DNA from: Phyllostachys edulis
Lineage: Eukaryota; Streptophyta; Magnoliopsida; Poales; Poaceae
Length of the DNA stretch: 64,000 nt
Assembly: GCA_036346405.1 (NCBI GenBank)
Contig: CM070562.1
Span: 105,724,999-105,788,998 of the forward strand
Direction: 5' to 3'
Positions 1 through 9,551 of the stretch are shown piece by piece. A program made the translations under genes and the position numbers. Position 1 is the stretch's first letter; every line of letters begins with the position of its first letter. The notes beneath the pieces were generated by a model, which did no database searches, was not told where the DNA came from, and worked only from the letters and a program-made list of their open reading frames with translations.

Positions 1-272
1 CCGCCAGGAGGCCCCGGGGAGGAGGAGTTGGCGGGGAACAGGGAGGAGAAGAAGTTGGAGACCTGCTCGCGGTAGGGCGACGCCGAGACGAGCAAGCCGT
101 CGAACCACGCGGCGACAGACGACGAAGGCGAGAGCGTGGGGAGCGAGGGCGCGAAAGCGAGGAAGGCAGCGAACGCGACGAAGGCGAGCGCGAGGCCGTA
201 GAGGCAGAGCCTGGCCCGTCGCGCGCGTCCTACGTAGCCGGCGAAGCCTCCACCACCGAGGTGATCGACCAT
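1..272 (-). CDS. N-terminus of a putative type II membrane protein (partial)
   Basis: Reading leftward from an ATG at 272-270, the frame stays open for 90 codons to the window edge, so only the first exon or its 5' part is visible. A short Gly/Arg-rich cytosolic stretch comes first, with a run of basic residues at about 15-20. A strongly hydrophobic segment rich in Leu, Ala and Phe follows at about 21-42, then a Ser/Pro-rich stem ending in a Pro/Gly run. A short basic N-terminus, one membrane span and a stem is the plan of Golgi type II proteins such as TRICHOME BIREFRINGENCE-LIKE O-acetyltransferases and many glycosyltransferases. No catalytic motif (GDS, DxxH or GT) lies inside the window, so the family is a guess. 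GC content is high, as in many grass first exons. Confidence 0.6.
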   Translation of the reverse strand, partial: MVDHLGGGGFAGYVGRARRARLCLYGLALAFVAFAAFLAFAPSLPTLSPSSSVAAWFDGLLVSASPYREQVSNFFSSLFPANSSSPGPPG

Positions 273-1150
273 GGACGCCGCCACGCCGCCCTTCTTCCAC
301 GCGCCCGTCATCAAATGGCGCCCGCTCGCGCGGCCGCGGCCGGAGTCGGTTAGGGTTTCGAGGCGGGGGGAGGAAGAGCCGGCGGTGGCGGTGGGGGCAA
401 GAGGAGCGCGCGGTGAGTGGCGAATGATCTGCGGCGGAGGCTTTTGTAGGGAGGAGGCGGAGTCGGAGGTGGTGGTTGTGACGGCGAGCGCGTGGTGGCG
501 TGGGTGCGGGTTGGGAGCGAAACCAACTAACTTCGTGATCTTTTGGGACTTTTAAACCTCTCGCGTTTTGGGTTTTGTGGGAAATTCAAATTTGTGCCGG
601 GCTGTCAACAGAAGCCGAATTTGTTGGGTTTACTCCCCACCGCTCCGCCCCCCCGGCGGAGAAGGGCACTTTCGTAAATCATATTGTAAAAAAAAAGTCT
701 GATGGGTGGAATGATCTTAAGATGTTGTTAACAAAGAACGGTAGGGTTCCTAAAGTGCAATACAAGAACAGTTCTGTCAAAGCAATGCAGAGCTTCTTTA
801 ATTAACAGCCTAACTAGACATCCGCATGCGCCATAACTACAACAGGATGCAAAATGTTATAGGAGGGACAACTCTGCATTACTGCCTAACTAGACATAAA
901 ACCAGACGATGAGCAATCAAGTTGAATTTTGCAATTCTGTAGCTTTTATTTATTTATTTCAGGTGAGTATTTATCCAAAGAAATTGGGGAACAGCGTAAG
1001 CATCTTGACCGACCGAATGCCAACTCTGGCCGTAATCCAGATTAGACACTAACACACTACTAATCGATTCGACGCGGCAAAAAAAAGATCCCGACAAAAA
1101 GCACACGAGTTGCCGAATAGTGAAGGTGAGCCTAACACCACAAGTAGTGC
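273..1150. other. Intergenic, no gene recognised
   Basis: This is the GC-rich 5' flank of the minus-strand gene at 1-272, grading into AT-richer sequence after about 560. A plus-strand ORF at 271-555 is Arg/Gly-rich with no recognisable domain and looks like an antisense shadow of the leader region. I see nothing else that can be supported. Confidence 0.5.
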
Positions 1151-1159
1151 GTTAGACCA

Positions 1160-2930
1160 AAACGACGACTAGAGGGGGATGAATAGGAGCACTATCTATT
1201 TTTCGTTTTAATCGGATTCAATATAATTAACTCCAATAGCTACGAAAGCTACAAATATCAATAAGAAAGCATAGCGGAAGACTTGTATTGAATCCAACTC
1301 AAACCCCCGAGCGCACCAACAAAAATACACAAAAACGTGCTTATGAACAGTGCCAGTAGTACCAGATGAACAGTGCCGGTAGTACCACATGAACAGTACA
1401 ATCAGGCGATGAATAGGAAAATAGCCTGAAAACGAAATCAAAAATTGACACAACTTTTGATCTACAACTCCAAACTTTATGAAACTTGAAACAAGCCTTT
1501 TTTAAGATGTCAGGAACCTATTCCAATCAAATATTGTGAAGATTGTTAGCTAAGTTCTGACCTTTCTCTATTTGAAGAAGAGTTGCTTCAAAACCGAGTT
1601 AGAAACCTAAATATGATCTAAAACTTGCTCATGGGTCAAGGATGATCAAGATGATTTTAGATACACTTCCATATATCATAGCAAGCAATATCACCACAAG
1701 AACTCAAAGGAAAACCAATAAATCATCAAAAACACAAAATCATCAAAGAGAGAGCAATAACAATAATAGACTCATCTAGAGGAATCTTGCTTGGATTGAT
1801 TTGATATTGATATTGGTTTATAGCCACTCCATCAAGGAAGACAAAACTCAATACATGAGTACACAATCAACCCAACTATCCTAGAACCCTAACCTCTCCA
1901 CTATTCTCTCCTAACCCTAAAACACAACCTAGGGCTTTTAGATATGAGGGTTGGGAGGTGCTAAACCAGCACCCTCCTCTATTTATAGTGGAGGCTAGTT
2001 TCTAGAAGAATAATCCAAATAGGCACCTGTTAAGCCCACACAAAAACGGGTTTCACTTACGCACATATTTTAAAGCGCTGCCTTCATCTTCTCTTAACCT
2101 AAACTGCTTCTTCTTGCGCCACGGGTTAGCAAAAAGTCACCAAGGCAGTATTTATGTGAAGTTACCAAAATACATCTTCTCGATCCTTCTCCGAAGACCG
2201 AGTCCAATCTTCATGAAGCAATCCCATGCTTCGCCACGTGTATGTTGATCAACGACTCTCTTCATGTCGGCAAGTCTCTCCAATCCGGCTCCCATTGAAA
2301 CCACAATGGCACTTGCATCGACTCCCGCACCACTTGATCCAACCCGTCGCACCGAACTGCCCGTTCGGTTATCCTTGTCCATTTTGCGCCATGCTTGAGT
2401 CTATTGACTTCACCCGGCATCATCGATCATTCTGAACCTCAGCTCTCAAGCCTAATCCCGATCATCTTCGCCGTTGACCGTCGTTGATCTCCAAGCAACC
2501 TGCACAACAGTAGACCAAAAAATCGTTTCTGGGGACAAGTTCTTCGCAACTTGACCCACGTTAGTCAAACACATGCATCATGCAACACATATGCACTGAA
2601 ACCCATGAACTTGACCTAACGAAAAACCATTTCACCAAGTCGATCGACATTCAGAACGCAATCGGTACTACCATTATAATTACCAAGATTACTAAGACCG
2701 CAGTAGTATCGCTTCCAATAATCGCGGTCATACCAATTCTCATAGAAGACCAAAAATACAAGAAAACACGTTCTCTGGAAAATACATACTGCCATCAACC
2801 GGTGTTACCGGACTGCGGTACTACCGCTCTACCATTGCGGTCATATCGCACCTTACTTGCCGGTACTACCGATAATACCGACTTTGCTGAAAACACAAAA
2901 TTCAACAAACCTTAAGAATTATTGCCAATT
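1160..2930. repeat. Large dispersed repeat, copy 1 (unclassified)
   Basis: This stretch shares several landmarks, in the same order and orientation, with 35540-37600. They are GACTAGAGGGGGATGAATAG at about 1167 (near-identical at 35546), a 'ctatttatag' followed by 'ctag' (about 1980; 36290), and a tract dense in 'cggtactaccg' and 'cggtcataccg' words (about 2660-2880; 36360-36700). No long ORF, LTR pair or terminal inverted repeat could be defined. It is probably a non-autonomous retroelement, but the class is unknown. Confidence 0.5.
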
Positions 2931-3578
2931 GTTTTATCAGTCTAAGATCGTGAGCATATCCCCATAATATTCACAAAGTAGAACTACCAGGAAATGCATA
3001 CATGGTTGGTTGGTAAGAAGCTATCAAGGGAGGTGACCTCTTGAGGATGAGGAAGAGATATTAGGAGGGGTTAGGTATTAGTTCACTTGTAAGCTCAGAC
3101 AGTGGTGGAGTTGGACTTCGGGTCTCTGGAGGCAATGACTCGAGATCAAAAGTTCATAGCAAAATACATTTTTAGGCTAAAAACTGTTTAGCCGGCCCAA
3201 GGTTTGCCCCGTGACCAGCTCCGCCCTTGGGCTAAGAGGATTCGATCGTGTCAATGCAACATTTTGCAACGCTCTCGTTGTTGCGTTGGTAATCAGGCAG
3301 TTTTTCTGCCTCCTTTCGACTGACAAGTGGTAGCACTTGTCGTGTCTGCCATGAGGCCACATGCAAAAAGGTCCACTACGTACAGAGGTTGGTTTTGTCA
3401 CTACGGTCTCGTTTATCTGGAGATCCAGTTGAAAGCAATGTGCATATACTGAGCTTTGACACGGAAATTGGAATTGCTTGAAGAGCTCGGATTATTCTTT
3501 CACACATAGCATGCATGGGCCCGATCGCCATTGTTTGTTCCATTGCTAGTCTATTCTTCTTCTTCTTCTTCTTCTTCT

Positions 3579-3615
<37 letters not shown>

Positions 3616-4375
3616 CAGGACCTTAGCATCATCATAAACACCACGATCGATCGATTATGGCCCGACAACAGTGTTTTGTTGCTGGGTTTCTTTCAAATCA
3701 GAGCATTTTTATTACGCTGACTGAATTCTTATCCGTGATCTTCTTGAAAATGAATAATAATAGATGCGTCCCATCTACAAAGTTGTAACACCAGAAATAG
3801 ACCGTACCCAGGGTGCATGATCGCACGATAGAAACAGAGACGAGAGTGAGATACAGGCATACAGCCATACAGGCGAACTCTGCTCCTCGTGTCAATGAGG
3901 GGGGACGCACCGGAGAGGGTGAGATTTTGCCATCAAGATACTTTTAGACCCCATTTGAAACACAACAATTTTATATGAAACAGTTCATTTTCTAATTTTT
4001 TTTTGATAGAAGGGACGAAGCCCCAGTTTCCATTAACGGAAACAGTTATACAAAGTCAAGTAGACAGAACAAAGAACGAAAAACAAGGACATAGCCAACA
4101 GCTATTATCCTACTAACAGAAGATTTAACAATCTAGTACAAAATCTGAAACAGCACATAGCTTGCTACCAGAATAACACCATAGCAACAAGCATTTGAAC
4201 TGTCTAATTCAAACTAGAGAGATAACAGAAATAAGTGCAAAGACAATCATCAAAATGTTAGCTTTTTGATCCAAGGTGACCATCTTCTTCTCGCCTTAAA
4301 AACTTCCATCGCCACTTGATTCAACATTTTCTACTGGAACTGGAAAAATTTGTGTTATATAACTTACAAACTTAC
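2931..4375. other. Intergenic, no gene recognised
   Basis: Apart from the microsatellite at 3553-3609, I see no gene in this stretch. Short ORFs on both strands have no domain or splice context. Low-complexity T- and AT-rich runs occur around 3960-4010. Confidence 0.4.
3553..3609. repeat. (TTC)n-(TC)n compound microsatellite
   Basis: About ten perfect TTC units run directly into about 13 TC units. This is a pyrimidine-only tract of roughly 57 bp and probably polymorphic in length. Confidence 0.95.
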
Positions 4376-4490
4376 TAAGAGCTTGTTTGGATAGAGAGCG
4401 ATTAGAACCAATCCCTTCAGATTCGAAGGGATTTTAGTTCAAATTCTGAATCAATCCGAGTCGGATCACAAGGTATTCAAATAAGCCCTA
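4376..4490. mobile_element. Short MITE, copy 1 of 2
   Basis: Roughly 115 bp starting 'gagcttgtttgga' and ending 'caaataagccctaag'; the two ends are imperfectly inverted. A related copy lies at 63674-63797. Both contain 'gattagaacca', 'gaattttagtt'-like and 'gtcggatca' blocks in the same order. Non-coding; a non-autonomous DNA transposon is inferred from length and ends. Confidence 0.55.
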
Positions 4491-5011
4491 AGTGTGTGGT
4501 ACAGTGGCACATCGATCGTGTCGTTTCTTGTTAGTCCAAGGTAACGATCGGAGCCAAGTGCATTTTTTTCTCTCCAAAAGTTGAGATGAAACATGAAAGC
4601 TGTGGATTGGAAAGATCCATGGAGTACGTGTTAAGCAAGGGCAGTGCATCTTTGTTGTTGCTTCGTTTACTGTGGGACCGCGAAAGAGAAACATGCTGCT
4701 AAAGCCATGCACGCAGCAATGAGCAGCATGCAGCAGCTACGCAAGGGCATCGGTTCGTACACAGTACAGGGCTAAAAGGAGGATGGCCCTGGGCAAATCA
4801 CCGACGTTGCCACGAACCGCCGTGGAAAGGAGTAAAGAACCGGGATTCACTTGTACCTGGATGGCTGGATACGCACGCTTGCGCTGAAGCGTCGGCGGTC
4901 GATGATAATTCTGGTGCAATACTTACTTTTGATCTGAATTCAACTGTGCTGTTTCCAATAATCGGTGACAACCCAATCGTCAAGATATAGAAAAATGACA
5001 TCGTTTCCATA

Positions 5012-5579
5012 GTTGACTGTCTAGTAACACCATGAACAACAAAATATTAGAAAAATAATATCCATGGTAACGTAACGTTTCTCTCTCTCTTGCATCCCCT
5101 CTCTCTTCTCTGGCTTTACTCTCTCTCTTCTCCGGCCGAGCTGCATTGCCTCCCTCGAATCGCGTCGCCGCCACCGCCGGTATGTGCCGCCGTCGCATCT
5201 CTCTTCTCCAGTTTCACTTTCTCTAGCTCCCTCTTCTCTGGCCAAGCCATACCGCTTTCCTCAAGCCATGTCGCTGGTCTCCAAGCACATTGCCACTATA
5301 GGTCCGCACTGCCGCCGCCGATCTCCAAACAGCGTCACCCCGGTGTGCTCATGGCGTGGCACGGCTTCACCTCGGCGCTGGTCTTCAAGCGTTAGTGTAG
5401 CTTCCACATACAATGGCATGACCAGAGGAGGGGCGGCAAAGAGAAAGAAACCCCAAAAGAAGACACCGGAGTTGAGGGAAGAGGGCAATTATGTGTTTAG
5501 GAAAAACTTCTAATGGAATATTTTCTTAGTGTTAATTTTCAAAAAAAAAAAGATTTTTGAATGCTATTTAGTAGTCAAC
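5012..5579. mobile_element. Candidate small DNA transposon carrying a Ser/Pro-rich ORF
   Basis: The segment begins GTTGACT and ends AGTCAAC, a short terminal inverted repeat. It is flanked by TTCCATA (5005-5011) and TTCCATT (5580-5586), a possible 7-bp target duplication with one mismatch. The GC- and TC-rich interior contains a 109-residue ORF (5184-5513) of low complexity with no recognisable domain. The borders are the only evidence, so this is tentative. Confidence 0.35.
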
Positions 5580-5586
5580 TTCCATT

Positions 5587-6241
5587 GAAATACTATTTCT
5601 CTATATTTTTTTTTGATGTTAGTGACCAAATTGCCCCTAGTTTATACGGAGCTTACCAAATGTGAGCTGAGCTATCGACCGACCGACAAATTAAGTTGGC
5701 ATTGTCAGTTGTCACCTGTCAATCTGTCATTGATGTACAGAATGGAGTTGAATGCGCTGGTAGTCACAGGCCGCAGCAAAGCCCAAGGCATGAATGAGCA
5801 TCAGCATGGCTTGCCATCCAGTCCGCAGCATCAAATTATGTCCCGCGTGCTACCCTATCGAATCTTTAGCTAAAAAAACATTGTTTAAAATAGCAAAATT
5901 AGTTCTCACAAATGAATCGATAAAAATAGAATTCGTACCACGTTCAAAAAGCACAGCAGAGGCCTACCGTGCCTCAGATGCTCGATAGACCATGTGGTGG
6001 TGAGCTCCTATTCGGTAGCAAGCGGCCTGCCGAGTCCCTAGAGTATGGTAGGTGGCGTGGATAGATGATATTCTGCTCTTAGGGGGCGTGGCAAGCCCCC
6101 TGCCGCTGTGTTTTTTACGTAGCACAAGTGTTATTTTGTTATTTTGTATTTTATAACTATTTCAGTTCAACAACACGTTAAATCAACCAAAAACGCCTAC
6201 CCTGTTATAGTACAAACCCTGAAGAATCAACGTGTGAGTCG
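5587..6241. other. Intergenic, no gene recognised
   Basis: Two overlapping short ORFs (5613-5988) have no recognisable domain. Nothing further can be supported. Confidence 0.4.
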
Positions 6242-6516
6242 AGTGCTAAGTGCACCAATCAATTCATCCAAAAGTTTAAGCTGATAAGGAAAGACGGGTA
6301 ATTCACTTATACTTCAACACTCCCCCTCACGTGTAGGCTCCCTCAGGTCTAAGACGTGGAATAGAAATTAGCTACAATTATTTTCTTAATTGTGTCAGCC
6401 GGGTCTTGAACTTAAGACCTCTTTGCTCTGATACCATATTAAGTTACATACACCAACCAATTCACCTAAAAACTTAAGCTAATAAGGAAATATGGGCAAT
6501 TACGCGATACCTAACA
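6242..6516 (-). mobile_element. Tiny TRIM/SMART-type LTR retroelement
   Basis: Read on the minus strand this is a complete miniature retroelement. A 5' LTR (6516-6437) is followed directly by the initiator-Met tRNA primer site TGGTATCAGAGC (6436-6425). A non-coding interior of about 105 bp ends in a polypurine tract (GTGAGGGGGAG, about 6330-6320), and a 3' LTR follows (6319-6242). Both LTRs start TGTT and share blocks matching 'ccttat.agcttaa' and 'gaattg.ttggtg', so they are clearly related but diverged. I did not find a target-site duplication. Total about 275 bp, in the size class of grass SMART elements. Confidence 0.75.
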
Positions 6517-6775
6517 AAAGCGCTGTCCTGCACTGCACCGTGCTGCGCTGCGCTGCGCTTAAAAGGGCATCTGATTCGGACCTGCCGGTTCGTGTCGGTG
6601 CTGATGCGGCCGCTCCGGCCGGAAGTGGGGGCACTGTACGTGAGTTCTGATCGCCGGGTGGTCCGCCCCCTTTTCAGTAGGTTCTGTTTCTGGTTCGTTA
6701 TGCTTCGTCGATTTCCTCTTCAGGACTAAGGTTCGAACTGTGAATTCGCGCTCTCTTTCTAGAGAGGACTACACC

Positions 6776-6995
6776 ATGTTCGGTTTATGGTTAATCTTGC
6801 CATAACTAAGGTAAAACAAAGTGTGGCCAACAAAATCAGCGTCATAAGTTAGATAAAGTTAGTCAAGAAACTAAGCTGTGGCACAGGAGTTAAAGAGTGG
6901 GCTAAGAAAGTGCCGATGAACCAAATATATGTCTAATAAATTGTGGCGTGACTAAAGTTAGACGTAGCAAAGTTAGGCATAAAACCAAACACCCC
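6776..6995. mobile_element. MITE with TGTTyGGTTTATG ends
   Basis: The left end reads TGTTCGGTTTATGG. The right end, read inverted, is GGTGTTTGGTTTTATG, giving imperfect terminal inverted repeats around about 220 bp of AT-rich, non-coding sequence with internal 'aactaa..tta' repeats. This is typical of grass MITEs that start G(G/T)TGTTTGGTTT. The target duplication is unclear. Confidence 0.5.
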
Positions 6996-7408
6996 GTAAT
7001 CTAATCTGATAAGCTGTATGATTGGAGAAAGAAAATGATCACAAAAGAATACACGCACGATCGACGGGAGTAGAATCCAACGAATACTTGTTGCAGTACT
7101 GTTGTCTGCAGCATGCGAAGAGTTCAGGAGTTAATTCAGCGTCCATTTGCCTACCTTAGTTTCGGCCTCTTGAACTGACCGCGGACCGCCGCCGAGACTC
7201 GAGGCCCATGTACAGAGTTGAACGGTGGCTGCCGCGCTGGACATACACAACACACGCACCAATCGGCGGCTAAGTGTTAGACCCACAGGGCACGAGCTCG
7301 ACGGCTGGGCTCGACCGAGTCGCACGCAAAAATCTCTTCTGCACCATCCACTCGAATGCCACAACGCAATCTCTGAGCAACAGGGCCGCATCTACCCGGA
7401 AGCTAGCA

Positions 7409-9168
7409 ATGGCGCTCCTCGCGCCGAGCCCCCGCGTGCTCTGCCGGGAGCTCTGCGTCGTGCGGGAGGCCCCGCCGCACCCGTCCTCCGCGGCCGCCTG
7501 CTCGACCGTCGGCGGGGTGGACGGGCGGGCCTTGTGGCTGTGGAGCGGCGGCGGCGGCGGTGCGGGAAGGGTAAGGAGGAGAGGGCGAGGGGAGGGGGTG
7601 AGGGCGGAGGCCTACTTCTGGGACGTGTCGCGGCCGGTGGAGATGGAGGAGATCGACTCCATGGACAAGCTCGACGACGCGCTCAGGTGGTCCGTCGAGA
7701 ACAAGCAGCCCGTCGTCATCGACTGGTACTATCTGCGTCACGTACCGCTGCAGCTTTGATTTCTTTTTACATATTACACGCTGCTACAAATCTCACTCTG
7801 TCGTTGCGATTAACGTGTTGCGTTTACATGATTTATCGTGTGAGCGACTGAGCGTCTGTGATCGAGTAGAATTTAGAATATGTATGCTCTGTGCATCTGT
7901 GAGTCGCCCAGCAGTGTTACAGTATGTTTGGACTTGCTAGGAATTGTCCCGGGATTTTAATGAGTGGACGTGATACTGTTACAGTTTCTGAAATTACCAT
8001 GATTGGTGTAAAAGATTTGTTGGGAATGGGATGTCTGTCCAGTTCAAATGGCAATGAAAGATTGAAATTGACACTTATGCACGAGCCATCTGATAAACCT
8101 TTATTAGAACTGAAAGTATAACTAAAACCTTTTACAGGACGCCCTATATTTCTTTCACTCCAGTTGATTTCATTTAGAAGTGAACCTGCTCACGTTCGCG
8201 TGGCTTCGTGCTTAGGTGTTGCAAATGCCACGACAGTCACACGTACATCCTTCATTTTTTACCTCTCCTGTGTCTGTGTGTGATAACTTAAGACTTTAGT
8301 TGTGTCCTGAAGTACACTTTATTTGACCCAAACTGCATAACTTGTCGTTGCTCCAAGGACTTGTAAGGACCACTAATGGGCATCTTGATGCCATGCTAGC
8401 AGAAGTGATGTGCTCGTTTTTTACTAGGGAGATGCTCTTCAACCATTCCCTAAACAAAATACTTCCTCAGATTTTGAGATTTAGTTTATTCTTGCCAGGA
8501 CGGCTAGTTGGTGTCTGAAATGCATTTATCTGAAGCCCAGACTGGAGAAGATTGCAGGAGAATATCTAGAGTTGGTTTAAATTCTCTTCCATGGAATAAT
8601 TTAATCTTGGATTGATACAGTTTCGAGTTTCATGACATTGAGATTGAGATCTATTACCCAATCAATTGATCTTCCAAGCTGGCATGCCATCCACATTATG
8701 AAATGTGTAGGAGCATTTCTTGATTTGTGGAATTAAATCATACCTTACATTTCTTTTGCAGAGTCAGGTTTTACTCTGTGGATGTCAATAAAGCTCCACA
8801 AGCCGTGGTAAAAAGAGGGAATATAACTGTGAGTCGGAAAATTTGAGCTTTACTTCGTAATATGCTAACTGATTTAGAATGACTCTTTAAATCATCTGAT
8901 ATCCTTCTCTTTATTTATCCTCCCTTTTCTCCATTTGGCGGTGCTTCTACCTTCAGAAAATGCCCACTATACAGGTAGCATCACATTTTCTTCCACAGTT
9001 CTACTATTTCCTTTTGCTGTATGATTAGAGTTGGGAAATTTTGATCGCGAACTGCACATTCATTCGCAGTTATGGAAGGATGGAGAATGGAAGGCAGAAG
9101 TAATAGGAGGCCACAAAGCATGGCTTGTGATGGATGAGGTTAGAGAAATGATGCAGAAGCACAAGTGA
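7409..9168 (+). CDS. Chloroplast thioredoxin-like protein, WCRKC type (active site WCLKC)
   Basis: Five exons: 7409-7725, 8499-8570, 8762-8828, 8957-8974 and 9070-9168. All introns are GT/AG and the spliced frame closes at 190 aa. Residues 1 to about 65 are rich in Ala, Arg and Ser and look like a plastid transit peptide. The thioredoxin fold follows: a beta strand ending VVIDW (about 102-106), the redox site W110-C111-L112-K113-C114, the strand VRFYSVDVN, the cis-proline loop MPT (P155), and a C-terminal helix ending MMQKHK. It matches the plant WCRKC group (thioredoxin-like 3), thought to act as stromal disulfide oxidoreductases. Two residues are odd: the family's usual Arg between the cysteines is Leu (codon CTG), and the usual Met three residues before the active-site Trp is Thr (ACG, T107). 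The upstream in-frame ATG at 7274 is rejected because the transit-like sequence starts at 7409. The CxxC cysteines are intact, so it is probably functional. Confidence 0.88.
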
Positions 9169-9239
9169 CTAATTAATTACCTAAACCGTGCAATTGATAC
9201 TATAGTGTGTGTAGAGATTTGAAATGATCTCTTCAGATC

Positions 9240-9246
9240 AATAAAG
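9240..9246 (+). terminator. Polyadenylation signal of the thioredoxin-like gene
   Basis: AATAAAG lies about 70 bp after the stop codon at 9168 in AT-rich sequence. It is a plausible near-upstream poly(A) element; function is inferred from position only. Confidence 0.5.
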
Positions 9247-9551
9247 CTACATTTCAGCTCCTTATTACAGCAGAGCTGGCTAGGAATGTTGTAAACTTTC
9301 GGTCGAATATCTCGAAGTATAGTATTCTTGTACTACGGTGTCTTGATCTAATGCGCAAATTACAAATGAAACAGCACTTCAACAACCATATTCAGACTAC
9401 TGTACTTGAATAAAAAACGCATAGGCAACAGTTGAGCTGAGTTCTGGCAACCTCGTAGACGACAAAGGCGTCGCCCCAGCAAGAACCTTTCCCCTCTATC
9501 CTACAGTCGCCAACCTCCACCCGTCGTTCTAGCCCCTCTCCACCAAACCCC

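Noticed and set aside
5184..5513. 109-codon Ser/Pro-rich ORF
   Set aside because: Low-complexity composition from a TC-rich tract, overlapping frames on both strands, no domain, and located inside a candidate transposon.
7225..7851. 208-codon ORF overlapping thioredoxin exon 1
   Set aside because: Wrong frame for the thioredoxin fold; it runs through the exon-1 donor into the intron and has only Arg/Gly-rich sequence caused by GC bias.
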